Part shown: positions 27,145 to 36,102 of the stretch, piece after piece
Position numbering within the stretch: the stretch's first letter is position 1
Layout of the letters: every line of letters starts with the position of its first letter
Assembly (NCBI RefSeq): GCF_900106925.1
Contig: NZ_FNNZ01000022.1
Location: 1 to 64,000 of the forward strand
Length of the DNA stretch: 64,000 nucleotides
Direction of reading: 5' to 3'
Source: Thiocapsa roseopersicina
GTDB lineage: Bacteria > Pseudomonadota > Gammaproteobacteria > Chromatiales > Chromatiaceae
Translations under genes and position numbers: made by a program
Notes under the pieces: generated by a model
Told to the model about the DNA's origin: nothing
What the model saw: only the letters and a program-made list of their open reading frames with translations
The model's database searches: none

Positions 27145-27819
27145 TCATGATCCGCTCTGCGGGCGCGCAGCTCCGGGCAAGGTGCGCAGGTCGCGCACCA
27201 CGTCAGACGCCAGCAAGGCGGCGAGGCGGTTGAAGGCCCGCGCCATGTCGTCCGGGGTCTCGCGCTCGCCCTCGCTCTCGACGGCGATCTCGCGGCTGTA
27301 GCTGCGGTCCCAGAGCGAGCGGCGGTTATCGGCGCGCACCAGCACCAGGTTGAGCGTTCCGGCGACACGCGACGGTGCGGTGCTCGGGTCCGGGCTCGGC
27401 AGATGCTCGAAGCGCTCCACCTCGCCCCCGAGAAGATAATCCGCGGTGCCCCGGTCGGCCGGGATGAGCGTGAAGGCGAAGACCCGAGCCGCGCGCGCGG
27501 CTCGGACCAGGTTGCGCGAGAGTGCGCGAGGGACCGGGTCGGCCCAGAGCAGGTCGTTGTAGCGTTGTACGCGCAGCGGCTCGGCTTGGGTGCGGAAGAC
27601 GATCTGCCGCCCGCCGAGAAAACCGCGCGCGGCCAGATCGTTGACGAGCAAGGTCGCCGGCAGCGGTGACCCGACGGGCGGCTCAAGCGGCTCGGGATCC
27701 AGCGAATAGAAGAGGTCGGGGCGCGCGGGCGCGGACGACCCGCAGCCGCTCACCGCAAGAATCAGCAGCAAGGCCGAGATCGCACCGATTGCCCGGCTAG
27801 GTCGTGTCACCGAAACCAC
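27145..27819 (-). CDS. ABC-type transport auxiliary lipoprotein (PqiC-like)
   Basis: The 224-residue lipoprotein has a signal ending LLILAVSGCGSS (lipidated Cys near residue 26), then the YSLDP motif of the PqiC/DUF330 family and the LVNDLAARGFLGGRQIVFR segment, with RYNDLLWADPVPRALSRNLV typical of the family. It would sit at the inner leaflet of the outer membrane and link the MCE substrate-binding protein to it. Its start overlaps the end of the MCE gene by 13 bases. It is the last member of the mlaE-mlaF-mlaD-pqiC-like operon. Confidence 0.88.
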   Translation of the reverse strand: MVSVTRPSRAIGAISALLLILAVSGCGSSAPARPDLFYSLDPEPLEPPVGSPLPATLLVNDLAARGFLGGRQIVFRTQAEPLRVQRYNDLLWADPVPRALSRNLVRAARAARVFAFTLIPADRGTADYLLGGEVERFEHLPSPDPSTAPSRVAGTLNLVLVRADNRRSLWDRSYSREIAVESEGERETPDDMARAFNRLAALLASDVVRDLRTLPGAARPQSGS

Positions 27820-28922
27820 GGTGCCTGTTCCTCCTGCTCGCGGCCTTTGATGATGATTGCGGGATCGCCGCGCAGATCGCGCGCGAGTGCCGACAGATTG
27901 CGGCTCGCGTCCTCTACATTGGTCAAGATGGGGATCAAGGCCGAGGAGAGCGACTGCAGTAGGAACTGGGTGTCGTCGAGCGAGCGCTGGATGGCCGGGC
28001 GGTTCTCGTTGACCAGACCCCGGATGTCCACCGCCAGATCGCCGTAATCGGCGACCGCGCTCCGGATGTCCTTGGTACTGCCGGTCATGTCGCCGGTGAT
28101 GAGCGCAAGGCTTGCCGACATCTCCTCCACCGAGCCTAGGATGGCGCCGATCGCATCCGGATCGACCGCCGTGACGAGGTTTTCGGACAGCAGCCGGAGG
28201 TTCTCGAAGGCGCCCGCGAGCCGATCGCGATTCTCGCCTTGGTCCTCCCCGGTGCCGATCAGCAGCTCGATGGTCTTGACCTGGTCACGGATGCTCGCGA
28301 GCGTCGGGGCGATGCTCTCCTCGACCACCCGGCGCACCGTCTCGGTCAGGACGATGAGCCGTTCGTTCAAATCGGCATCGGGTGCCTTGGCCTCGATCAC
28401 GGCACCGTCGGCATAGAGATCCGCGGAGCTGCCGGGGCGGATACTGATGGCCTCTCCCTTCAAGAGACCCAGCGGCGCCAACTGCGCCTGACTGCCCTGC
28501 GGGATCGGCCAGTTGTCGCGGATCCGCAGGGTCGCCCGGAAACACGGCAGGGTCGGCGAGCGCGCCGGCATGTCGGCAGACGGCGCCGGGCAATGGAGCC
28601 GATGGACATCGGCGCTCGGGAAGACGGGCTCGACCCGCTCGACCAGACCGATGACATAGCCTTCCTGAACGACCTGAAGCCCGGCATCGAGTCCGTCGGC
28701 GTCGGGGAAATAGGCCTGCAAACGGTAGGTCTTCCCGAACAGACCGGGTAGAACCAGGGTAAATGCCGCCACGGCAAAGGCGGCCATCGCAATGACGAAG
28801 ATACCGGAAAACAGCAGATCGCGACGTTCTGCCCGCGCCCGACGTTTGCCCGGCGCGCCGATCTCGGGCGGGGAATAAAGCCGATCCAGCCGGCGATCCG
28901 CAGGAGCCGGGCGCTCGGTCAT
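27807..28922 (-). CDS. MCE (MlaD-like) phospholipid-transport substrate-binding protein
   Basis: The protein has 371 residues from the ATG at 28922, which overlaps the ATPase stop as ATGA. A membrane anchor (about 37-58) precedes a periplasmic MCE domain: YRLQAYFPDADGLDAGLQVVQEGYVIGLVERVE (landmark, about 65-97) and LLKGEAISIRPGS. A long helical C-terminal part follows (about 180-350), of the kind that forms tunnels in MCE proteins. MlaD, PqiB and YebT relatives carry lipids between membranes. It is longer than E. coli MlaD (183) because of the helical extension. Confidence 0.88.
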   Translation of the reverse strand: MTERPAPADRRLDRLYSPPEIGAPGKRRARAERRDLLFSGIFVIAMAAFAVAAFTLVLPGLFGKTYRLQAYFPDADGLDAGLQVVQEGYVIGLVERVEPVFPSADVHRLHCPAPSADMPARSPTLPCFRATLRIRDNWPIPQGSQAQLAPLGLLKGEAISIRPGSSADLYADGAVIEAKAPDADLNERLIVLTETVRRVVEESIAPTLASIRDQVKTIELLIGTGEDQGENRDRLAGAFENLRLLSENLVTAVDPDAIGAILGSVEEMSASLALITGDMTGSTKDIRSAVADYGDLAVDIRGLVNENRPAIQRSLDDTQFLLQSLSSALIPILTNVEDASRNLSALARDLRGDPAIIIKGREQEEQAPWFR

Positions 28923-29656
28923 GGATGTCCCCACAGGGCTGCGCGAAGATCCAGACGGGTTGCGCCGGCGGACTCGAGCTCCTGCGGCGTGCCTTCGAAC
29001 AGCAGCCGGCCGCGCTCCATCACGGCAACCCGATCGGCGGCGCCGGCCAAGGCATCCGGGACGTTGTCGGTGGCGATCAGGGTCAGCTTGCGGTTCTCCC
29101 TCAAGGTGCGCAGGACCCCCAGGGTCTCGCGGGCGACGGTCGGGTCGAGCCCGTCCGAAAGGCCGTCCCAGACCAGCAGCTTGGGCTGGTGAATCAGCGC
29201 ACGAGCCAGCTCTACCCGTCTCTGTTGGCCCAAGGAGAGTCCACGCGGCATGTGATTCTCCAGTCCGTCCAGCCCCAGCAAGGTCATCACCAAACGCGCC
29301 GCCCGAGCCATGTCGTAACGGCTCATGGGGGCGTTGCGCAGGGGCAGGAGGAGGTTGTCGAGCACGCTGTAATCGGAGAGCAGCGAGCCGCGCTGCAGCA
29401 CCGCCCCGATGTCGCCGCGCAGACGCACCATCGCGGCCTCGCCGAGCCGACTCAGATCCTGCCCCAGAACTTCGATTGTACCCGCCGAGGGCCGGTCCAG
29501 TCCCAAGATCAATCGGGTCAAAAGGCTCTTGCCGGCACCGTTCGGCCCGCAGATCAGCAACCAAGCGCCCTCGGACAGCGAGAGCCGGATGTCGTCGAGC
29601 GCCATACGCCCGCCGACATGCTGGTAAACCCCGTCGAGCACCAGTGCCGGAGTCAT
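28919..29656 (-). CDS. MCE-system ABC ATPase (MlaF-like)
   Basis: The 245-residue ATPase has Walker A CGPNGAGKSLLTRL, a variant signature LSLGQQRRVELARAL and a degenerate Walker B: LLVWDGLSDGLDP, where the catalytic Glu of the usual DEP is replaced by Gly. That loss may reduce ATP hydrolysis or shift catalysis elsewhere. The ATG at 29656 was chosen over a GTG three codons upstream. It powers lipid transport with the MlaE permease (upstream gene) and MCE protein (downstream, 4-base overlap). Confidence 0.87.
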   Translation of the reverse strand: MTPALVLDGVYQHVGGRMALDDIRLSLSEGAWLLICGPNGAGKSLLTRLILGLDRPSAGTIEVLGQDLSRLGEAAMVRLRGDIGAVLQRGSLLSDYSVLDNLLLPLRNAPMSRYDMARAARLVMTLLGLDGLENHMPRGLSLGQQRRVELARALIHQPKLLVWDGLSDGLDPTVARETLGVLRTLRENRKLTLIATDNVPDALAGAADRVAVMERGRLLFEGTPQELESAGATRLDLRAALWGHP

Positions 29657-29730
29657 GGCGCCCACCGAGACCGCCGTCGCCGCGCAAGGTCATGGCCGGC
29701 GCCGCCGGCACACCGCACGATCTCGCTGCA

Positions 29731-29766
29731 GGCCGGAGGCTGGAGGCCGGAGGCTGGAGGCTGCTG
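29731..29766. repeat. GGAGGCTGG-type tandem repeat between mlaE and mlaF
   Basis: Two perfect 14-base copies of ggccggaggctgga, then a partial third, lie in the 112-base gap between the permease and ATPase genes. The same GGAGGCTGG unit occurs in the cbbL-cbbS gap (43915-44027). Confidence 0.6.
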
Positions 29767-29768
29767 CA

Positions 29769-30563
29769 TCAGACGCGTAAGAACAAAATATATAGGAGGT
29801 CCATCACCAAGATCGCCGAGACCGCCCCGATCATGGTCCGCGTCGCGGCGCGCGAAATACCCTCCGGATTGCGCCCCGCGCCGGTGCCGTTGACGGTGGC
29901 GATGAGGGTGATCAAGAGCGCGAACAGCAAGGGCTTCACCAACGCCTCGACCAGGGCACCGACGCTGAGCGCTCGGATCAACGACTCGAAGAGCAACGCC
30001 GGGGAGATCCCGGCCATCGTCCACAACCAGGCGCCGGCCGCGGCGAAGGTCACCAAGGTTCCCCAAACCACGAAGGCGAAGCTCATGAGCAACATCGCGA
30101 GCAGAACCGGACCGGCGGTGAACTGGACAGGGTGGATGCCGCTTGCGAGGAGTCCGTCCATCTCGCCGGTCACCGTCAGCGTCGCCTGCCGGACCGCGAG
30201 CGCGACACCGGCCCGACCGGCCACCAGGATCCCCACCAGGATCGGCACCAGCTCCATGACGGTCGCGTAGGTCAGCGTCAAGACCACGAGCCCGGGCAGG
30301 TCCAGCTCCGTCAGGATCGACTCGATCTGGTGACCGAGGATCAAACCGAGTGAGGCAGTGACCAAGGTGATTGCCGGCAGAATGGAGAGCCCGGCCTGGC
30401 GCAGGGATGCGGCGAAGGCCGGCATGTCCAAACGTGCTCGGCCGAGCAGGATCTTCAAATAAAGGCCGAGACAGCTTGCAAGGGCGATAGCGGCGAAGCC
30501 GATCTCCTCGATCCAACCGGTCGGCCCGCTGAAGGGCCCCCTGTGTCTGTCCTCGACTCCCAT
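29769..30563 (-). CDS. MlaE-family permease
   Basis: This 264-residue membrane protein of the MlaE/DUF140 family starts at the ATG at 30563. About five to six helices are present, with the conserved central block around GRAGVALAVRQATLTVTGEMDGL (landmark, about 118-140; Glu in EMDGL) and the end VNGTGAGRNPEGISRAATRT (substituting for the usual GxxAxGVGxATTxAV pattern). It forms the lipid-transport core with the MlaF-like ATPase. It is the first gene of the MCE operon and is divergent from valS. Confidence 0.87.
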   Translation of the reverse strand: MGVEDRHRGPFSGPTGWIEEIGFAAIALASCLGLYLKILLGRARLDMPAFAASLRQAGLSILPAITLVTASLGLILGHQIESILTELDLPGLVVLTLTYATVMELVPILVGILVAGRAGVALAVRQATLTVTGEMDGLLASGIHPVQFTAGPVLLAMLLMSFAFVVWGTLVTFAAAGAWLWTMAGISPALLFESLIRALSVGALVEALVKPLLFALLITLIATVNGTGAGRNPEGISRAATRTMIGAVSAILVMDLLYILFLRV

Positions 30564-30718
30564 CACGCCTGACCGCGTCCCCCGTGCAAATTCCCGGTTG
30601 ATCTTAAACCGCCGGCGCCGCAGCGCTCCATCCGAGTTGAGCGCCCCCTAAGCGCCGGGCGCCTTCGGTTATACTCGCGACTTCATTTCGAACGCGCTTC
30701 TCGGACGGCGACACCATC

Positions 30719-33595
30719 ATGCTGGATAAGAACTACGACCCCCAAACCCTCGAGAAAAACTGGTATCGCCTCTGGGAAGAGAAGGGCTATTTCATCCCGG
30801 CCGACCAGACCGGGAGCGCCCGGGACGAAGGCACGGGGGGCGGAGCCTATTGCATCATGATCCCGCCGCCGAACGTGACCGGCAGCCTCCACATGGGTCA
30901 CGGGTTCAACAACACCATTATGGATACGATGGTGCGCTATCACCGCATGAAAGGCGATCGCACCCTCTGGCAACCGGGCACCGATCACGCCGGGATCGCG
31001 ACCCAGATGGTGGTCGAGCGCCAACTGGAGGCTGCGGGCCAAACCCGGCATGACTTGGGTCGCGATGCATTCATCGAGCGCGTCTGGGAGTGGAAGCAGG
31101 AGTCCGGCGGCAACATCACACGCCAGCTGCGCCGTCTGGGCTCCTCGCTCGACTGGCAGCACGAGCGCTTCACCATGGACGAGGGCCTCTCCAACGCCGT
31201 GCGCGAGGTCTTCGTGCGTCTGTTCGAAGAAGGGCTCATCTATCGCGGCAAGCGTCTGGTCAACTGGGACCCGGCGCTGCACACGGCGGTCTCCGATCTC
31301 GAGGTCATCTCCGAGGAAGAGTCCGGCCACATGTGGGACATCCGCTACCCCTTGGCGCTGCCGCCCGGCGCCGCGGGACCGGCGCATCTGGTCGTCTCCA
31401 CCACCCGCCCGGAGACCCTGCTCGGCGACTGTGCCGTGGCCGTCAACCCGGAAGACCCGCGCTACAAACACCTGATCGGTGAATTCGTCGAGCTGCCCTT
31501 GACCGGCCGGCGCATCCCCGTCATCGCCGACGAGCACGCAGATCCGGAGTTCGGGACCGGCTGCGTGAAGATCACGCCCGCGCACGACTTCAACGACCAC
31601 CAGGTCTGGCTGCGTCATCGCGACGAGACCGCGATCGCCGATCAACCGCACGGCGGTCTGATCAACATCCTCACCCCGGATGCCGCGATCCGCGACAACC
31701 AGCCCGAGGAGGGCGCGCTGCTGCCCGCCGCCTACATCGGGCTCGACCGCTACGAGGCCCGCAAGCTCATCGTCGCCGATCTCGACTCGCTCGGCTTGCT
31801 CGCCGCGGTGAAGGAGCACCGGCTCCAACAGCCGCGCGGCGACCGCTCGGGCGCCGTCATCGAGCCCTATCTGACCGATCAGTGGTACGTGCGGGTCGCC
31901 CCGCTGGCGGAGCCCGCAATCGCCGCGGTCGAGGACGGGCGCATCCGCTTCGTCCCGGACAACTGGAAGAACACCTATTACGATTGGATGCGCAACATCC
32001 AGGACTGGTGCATCAGCCGCCAGATCTGGTGGGGGCACCGGATTCCGGCCTGGTACGACGTCGAGGGCAACGTCTATGTCGGCCGTTCGGAGGACGAGGT
32101 GCGCGAGAGCCACGGCTTCGGCCCCGAGGTCGTCCTGCTCCAGGACCCGGACGTGCTCGACACCTGGTTCAGCTCCGCACTCTGGCCCTTCAGCACGCTC
32201 GGCTGGCCCGAGCAGACCGATCGCCTCAACGCCTTCTATCCGACCGCGGTGCTGGTCACCGGGTTCGACATCATCTTCTTCTGGGTCGCCCGGATGATCA
32301 TGATGGGGCTCAAGTTCATGGGCGACGTCCCCTTCAAGGACGTCTACATCCATGGCCTGGTGCGCGATGCCCACGGCGACAAGATGTCCAAGTCCAAGGG
32401 CAACGTGCTCGACCCCATCGACCTGATCGACGGGATCGGACTCGAGGCACTCGTCGAGAAGCGCACCAAGGGCATGATGCAGCCGCATCTGGCCGAGAAG
32501 ATCGCCAAACAGACCCGCAAGGACTATCCCGACGGCATCCCCGGCTTCGGCACCGACGCGCTGCGCTTCACCTTCGCCGCGCTCGCCACCACCGGGCGCG
32601 ACGTCAAATTCGACCTGGGTCGGATCGAGGGCTACCGCAACTTCTGCAACAAGCTGTGGAACGCCTCGCGCTACGTGCTGATGAACACGGAGGATCAGGA
32701 CTGCGGCCAGGCCCCCGATCAATCGGGCGGCGCGCTGGAGCTATCAGCCGCCGACCGCTGGATCCGCGCCCGTCTCAACGCCACCACGGCCACGGTCACG
32801 GAGGCCATCGAGGGCTACCGCTTCGACCTCGCCGCCCAGGCGATCTACGACTTCACCTGGAACGCCTTCTGCGACTGGTATCTGGAGCTGTCAAAGCCGG
32901 TGCTGACCGGATCGAGCGCCACCGATGCCGCCAAGCGCGGCACCCGCCGTACCCTGGTCGAGACGCTGGAGACCCTGCTGCGCCTCGCCCACCCCATCAT
33001 GCCCTTCATCACGGAGGAGATCTGGCAGAAGGTCGCGCCGTTGGCCGGAGTTCAAGGCGAGACCATCATGCTCGCACCCTACCCCGTCGCCGATGCAGGA
33101 GCCGACGACCCCGAGGCCGTCGCCGAGATCGAGTGGGTCCAGCAGGTCATCCTCGGGGTGCGTCGCATCAAGGGCGAGATGAACATCGCCCCCGGCAAAC
33201 CACTGCCGGTCCTTGTCGCCAACGCCTCCGAGCAGGACAGGACCTGGCTCGCCGTCGCCCGACTCTACCTGGATTTCCTCGCCCGCATCGAATCCGTCAC
33301 CCTGCTCGAGGACGAATCGACCGCCCCCGAGTCGGCGATCGCACTCGTCGGCAACATGAAGCTCCTCATCCCGATGGCCGGCCTGATCGACAAGGACGCC
33401 GAGCTCAAACGCCTCGACAAGGAGATCGGCCGCCTGACCGACGAGATCGCCCGCATCGGCCAGAAGCTCGCCAACCCGAGCTTCGTCGACAAGGCCCCGG
33501 CCGCCGTCGTCGACAAGGAGCGCGCACGACTCTCCGAGCAGTCGCAGGCGATCGGCAACCTGCAGGCGCAGCGGGAGAAGATTGCGGCGCTGTGA
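30719..33595 (+). CDS. valS: Valyl-tRNA synthetase
   Basis: A full-length 958-residue class Ia synthetase that charges tRNA-Val. The HIGH motif appears in [12 protein letters not shown] (near residue 52) and KMSKS in [11 protein letters not shown] (near residue 555). The editing domain (about 200-350) contains [10 protein letters not shown], and the C-terminal coiled coil (about 890-955) is typical of ValRS. It is a single-copy housekeeping gene. It is transcribed alone, divergent from the MCE operon; the upstream 155 bases contain no clear -35/-10 pair. Confidence 0.98.
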   Translation: MLDKNYDPQTLEKNWYRLWEEKGYFIPADQTGSARDEGTGGGAYCIMIPPPNVTGSLHMGHGFNNTIMDTMVRYHRMKGDRTLWQPGTDHAGIATQMVVERQLEAAGQTRHDLGRDAFIERVWEWKQESGGNITRQLRRLGSSLDWQHERFTMDEGLSNAVREVFVRLFEEGLIYRGKRLVNWDPALHTAVSDLEVISEEESGHMWDIRYPLALPPGAAGPAHLVVSTTRPETLLGDCAVAVNPEDPRYKHLIGEFVELPLTGRRIPVIADEHADPEFGTGCVKITPAHDFNDHQVWLRHRDETAIADQPHGGLINILTPDAAIRDNQPEEGALLPAAYIGLDRYEARKLIVADLDSLGLLAAVKEHRLQQPRGDRSGAVIEPYLTDQWYVRVAPLAEPAIAAVEDGRIRFVPDNWKNTYYDWMRNIQDWCISRQIWWGHRIPAWYDVEGNVYVGRSEDEVRESHGFGPEVVLLQDPDVLDTWFSSALWPFSTLGWPEQTDRLNAFYPTAVLVTGFDIIFFWVARMIMMGLKFMGDVPFKDVYIHGLVRDAHGDKMSKSKGNVLDPIDLIDGIGLEALVEKRTKGMMQPHLAEKIAKQTRKDYPDGIPGFGTDALRFTFAALATTGRDVKFDLGRIEGYRNFCNKLWNASRYVLMNTEDQDCGQAPDQSGGALELSAADRWIRARLNATTATVTEAIEGYRFDLAAQAIYDFTWNAFCDWYLELSKPVLTGSSATDAAKRGTRRTLVETLETLLRLAHPIMPFITEEIWQKVAPLAGVQGETIMLAPYPVADAGADDPEAVAEIEWVQQVILGVRRIKGEMNIAPGKPLPVLVANASEQDRTWLAVARLYLDFLARIESVTLLEDESTAPESAIALVGNMKLLIPMAGLIDKDAELKRLDKEIGRLTDEIARIGQKLANPSFVDKAPAAVVDKERARLSEQSQAIGNLQAQREKIAAL

Positions 33596-34286
33596 TCGGC
33601 GCGCACTCCGACACATGATTGGCTCCGACGAGATCGAAGCTGCCGCACGACTCGCTCATCAGACGAGCCACCGAAACCTTAGCCGTCAGAGGCTCGTGAC
33701 ATCCGCTCCGCGGTGTCACGCATGCCCCGCGGCGCTCCGCGCCACGTGCCACTGTTGCCGAAATGAGGAACGAGGCGACGGTGCTACCGCCGCCAATCCA
33801 GCGAGCGAGTCCGCGGTTGCCGTTTGCCTCGAGGCTTCCCTTGAGCCCCTCTTCGGCGATGAGCCGACGCACCTCAAGTCAAGTCGACCGATGGAAGCGG
33901 AAAATCGAGTCTGCCGAACCGGCGACAAATCGAAATCCAGACCTACCGCTCGGCGCCTCGGCGAGAGCGACCGGTCTGGACGCACTGCGGACGCTGGCGC
34001 TCACGCTGCGGATAGGCTGGTTACGATCCAAAACGGTCCGTTAATGCACGACTCCGAGTGGCTGAAGACCATTGTGAAGTCGACGTTAGGACGCAGTCGT
34101 GCATCAAGCACAGATCAGATCAGAGGCTGCCTTGGGCCAATGCGTAGCGAGATGAAACCGAAAGGCACCCCATCCGGCAGCCTGGGTCGCGCGGATCGCC
34201 GCAGCCCGGGCGCATGCCGGCCCCGTCTTGCGCTCCAAGGTCTTTTTGCACTGCGCAAAAGTAGCTTTTAAGTTACACTGGTACCC
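33596..34286. other. Long intergenic stretch with repeats, no credible gene
   Basis: About 690 bases after valS carry open frames in several phases but none with a ribosome site, domain or sensible composition. It contains a hairpin at 33696-33719 (gtgaca/tgtcac outer arms, ccgc/gcgg inner arms) and the left copy of an inverted repeat at 33986-34014 that recurs beyond the higBA genes. Confidence 0.5.
33986..34014 (+). repeat. Left copy of a repeat flanking higBA
   Basis: These 29 bases, beginning tgcggacgctggcg, match the reverse complement of 35083-35111 at 26 of 29 positions. The two copies lie on either side of the toxin-antitoxin pair in opposite orientation. Confidence 0.6.
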
Positions 34287-34610
34287 ATGATAGAGCTCTT
34301 TCGGTATCAGCGCGAGGACGGCCGCGAACCATTCACGGAATGGTTGGACGGCGTGCGCGATAGGGTGGCACAAGCACGGATTCGCGTTCGTTTGCGGCAA
34401 GTGCAGTCGGGTAACTTCGGCGACAGCGAGCCGGTCGGTGAAGGTGTCATCGAGTTGCGTGTGCATGTAGGTGCCGGACACCGCGTGTACTGTGGCCGCT
34501 ACGGAGCATCGGTTGTCCTGCTCTTGTGCGGCGGAGACAAGAGTTCCCAGGTATCGGACATCAAGCGCGCCAAGACGCCGTGGTCAGAGTGGAAACGGAG
34601 ACAAACATGA
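34287..34610 (+). CDS. RelE/ParE-superfamily toxin (HigB/Gp49-like)
   Basis: The 107-residue basic protein matches the Gp49/HigB toxin family: IELFRYQREDGREPFTEWLDGV at the start (about 2-23), then GEGVIELRVHVGAGHRVYCGRYGA (about 50-73) and VVLLLCGGDKSSQVSDIKRA. These toxins cleave mRNA on the ribosome. The toxin comes first and the antitoxin follows with an ATGA overlap, as in other higBA pairs. Upstream, aaaagtagctttt (34257-34269, 5-base arms) may be an operator. Confidence 0.88.
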   Translation: MIELFRYQREDGREPFTEWLDGVRDRVAQARIRVRLRQVQSGNFGDSEPVGEGVIELRVHVGAGHRVYCGRYGASVVLLLCGGDKSSQVSDIKRAKTPWSEWKRRQT

Positions 34611-34936
34611 GTCAATTGAAAGGCGTGGTCTCACACCATGAGCGCGAGATCGCCGAACTGCGCGCCGACCGGGAACTGGCGGTCGCGTACCTGAAAGCAG
34701 CGATGGAGTCACTCGACGATCCCGACGAGCGAGCCGCCGGTCTCTTGGCGCTCCGCACCGTGGCGGAAGCCCATGGCGGCTTGGGGGCGGTGGCGGCCGA
34801 GGCCGGCATCAGCCGGGAGTCGTTGTACCGCTCCCTGTCACCCAAGGGCAACCCGACACTGAAAACGTTGCTTGCCGTGCTGAAAACAATGGGCATGCGG
34901 CTGTCGGTCGAACCGGAACACCAAGCTCATGCTTGA
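34607..34936 (+). CDS. HigA-type XRE antitoxin
   Basis: The 109-residue antitoxin starts at the ATG overlapping the toxin stop. An N-terminal helical part with HEREIAELRADRELAVAYLKAAMESLDDPDE (landmark, about 11-41) leads into an HTH domain (about 47-100: TVAEAHGGLGAVAAEAGISRESLYRSLS). It would bind both the toxin and the promoter. It forms an operon with the upstream toxin. Confidence 0.88.
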   Translation: MSQLKGVVSHHEREIAELRADRELAVAYLKAAMESLDDPDERAAGLLALRTVAEAHGGLGAVAAEAGISRESLYRSLSPKGNPTLKTLLAVLKTMGMRLSVEPEHQAHA

Positions 34937-35383
34937 TGCTCCGTTACTCCGGCAGCCGGGAGTCCCCCTGATCTGCCAGATTTTGCCCGTAAGGCAAGAC
35001 GAACCGAACATGTCCGTCTGCTCACGACGCTGCGGCGGTCGCTCGCGGGATGAGCGCAGCTGACCGGATCGGATCTCCGGCTTATCCGGAGCATGCGCGC
35101 CAGCGTCCGCAAAGCGCGTCGTGCAGTCGCTAACCGGACTCATGCCGAGCGTCCGCTCTTGGCGCAAAAGTCGCGGGGCTGGCTCGCCCCGATGATCGGT
35201 GTAGGTCGGGTCCGGACCTTTCCGCCGCCTCTCGGCCGGTGTCGTAATGCAGAATAGAAGCCAGGAGCGGGAGTCGTGGGGAATCTTGGAGACTCGTAAC
35301 GAGAGATTGTTGGAAACAACAATTGTTGTCGAGCTCACCTCGGCGAGCCGGGTCCTGCCCGAACGACGCTTTCGACGCGGTCG
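34937..35383. other. Intergenic stretch with palindromes, no credible gene
   Basis: About 450 bases separate higA and the thioesterase gene. Contents are a small hairpin ctccgg-ctta-tccggag near 35075-35091, the right copy of the higBA-flanking repeat (35083-35111) and a perfect 14-base palindrome acaacaattgttgt at 35316-35329. Open frames here resemble no protein family. Confidence 0.5.
35083..35111 (-). repeat. Right copy of the repeat flanking higBA
   Basis: On the minus strand it reads tgcggacgctggcg at its start and matches 33986-34014 at 26 of 29 bases, in inverted orientation about 1.1 kb apart. Confidence 0.6.
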
Positions 35384-35887
35384 TCACAACTCCCCCGCCC
35401 GACTCTTATGCACCTGACGAATCTCGTCGTTGCGCCGCTCGATCTCGCGCCGAAACTCCCGCCGCAGGGCCGCGCTTTCGTAGCGACGACGTTCGTTGGG
35501 TGTTTCGATCCGCAGCGCGGGCACCTTCACGGGACGTCCTTGGTCGTCGACCGCCACCATCGTGAAATAGGATGTCATGGCGTGCCGGGTGGTCTTGTGG
35601 ATGATGTCCTCGGCGATGACCCGGATCCCGACCTCCATCGAGGTGTTGCCGGTGTAATTGACCGAGGCCAGGCAGGTCACCAGCTCGCCGACGCGCAGGG
35701 GCTGGCGAAAGAACACCTGATCGACCGAGAGCGTGACCACGTAGTGATTGGAATAGCGCGCCGCGCAGGCATACGCGACCTGGTCGAGCAGCCGCAGGGT
35801 CGCCCCGCCGTGGACATGGCCCGAAAAATTGGCCATGTCGGGTGTCATCAGAAGGGTCATGGTCAAGGTCTTGTGCTGTTGTTCCAT
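35384..35887 (-). CDS. Hotdog-fold acyl-CoA thioesterase (YciA-like)
   Basis: The 167-residue protein carries the acyl-CoA thioesterase hotdog motif: MTPDMANFSGHVHGGATLRLLDQVAYACAARYS (landmark, about 14-46), where the Asp in LLDQ and the GHVHGG loop form the active site. VDQVFFRQPLRVGELV and VNYTGNTSMEVGIRV are further family blocks. It hydrolyses fatty acyl-CoA in the cytoplasm. The last 35 residues are charged and helical. It is divergent from nhaD and monocistronic. Confidence 0.92.
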   Translation of the reverse strand: MEQQHKTLTMTLLMTPDMANFSGHVHGGATLRLLDQVAYACAARYSNHYVVTLSVDQVFFRQPLRVGELVTCLASVNYTGNTSMEVGIRVIAEDIIHKTTRHAMTSYFTMVAVDDQGRPVKVPALRIETPNERRRYESAALRREFRREIERRNDEIRQVHKSRAGEL

Positions 35888-36102
35888 GTAAAACCCGCTT
35901 GGCGCTGGATGAATCCGCTAGTATCGTGAGCACCGCCGTCGGCAGCACGGCTCGAGCGCGGAGTTTGCGGCGTGTGACGTCCGGAGATGGCGCTTGCTGC
36001 GCAGGACAGCCGACGCAGACGCTCGAGGACAGGCCGCGCGGTCGACTTTAACACCGACGCGCTCGCCCGCGACTCCGACACACCATCCCAGCAGGATTCA
36101 TC

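Noticed and set aside
33582-34271. 229-codon open frame after valS
   Set aside because: Starts inside valS, has no ribosome site, and its residues look like translated repeat sequence.
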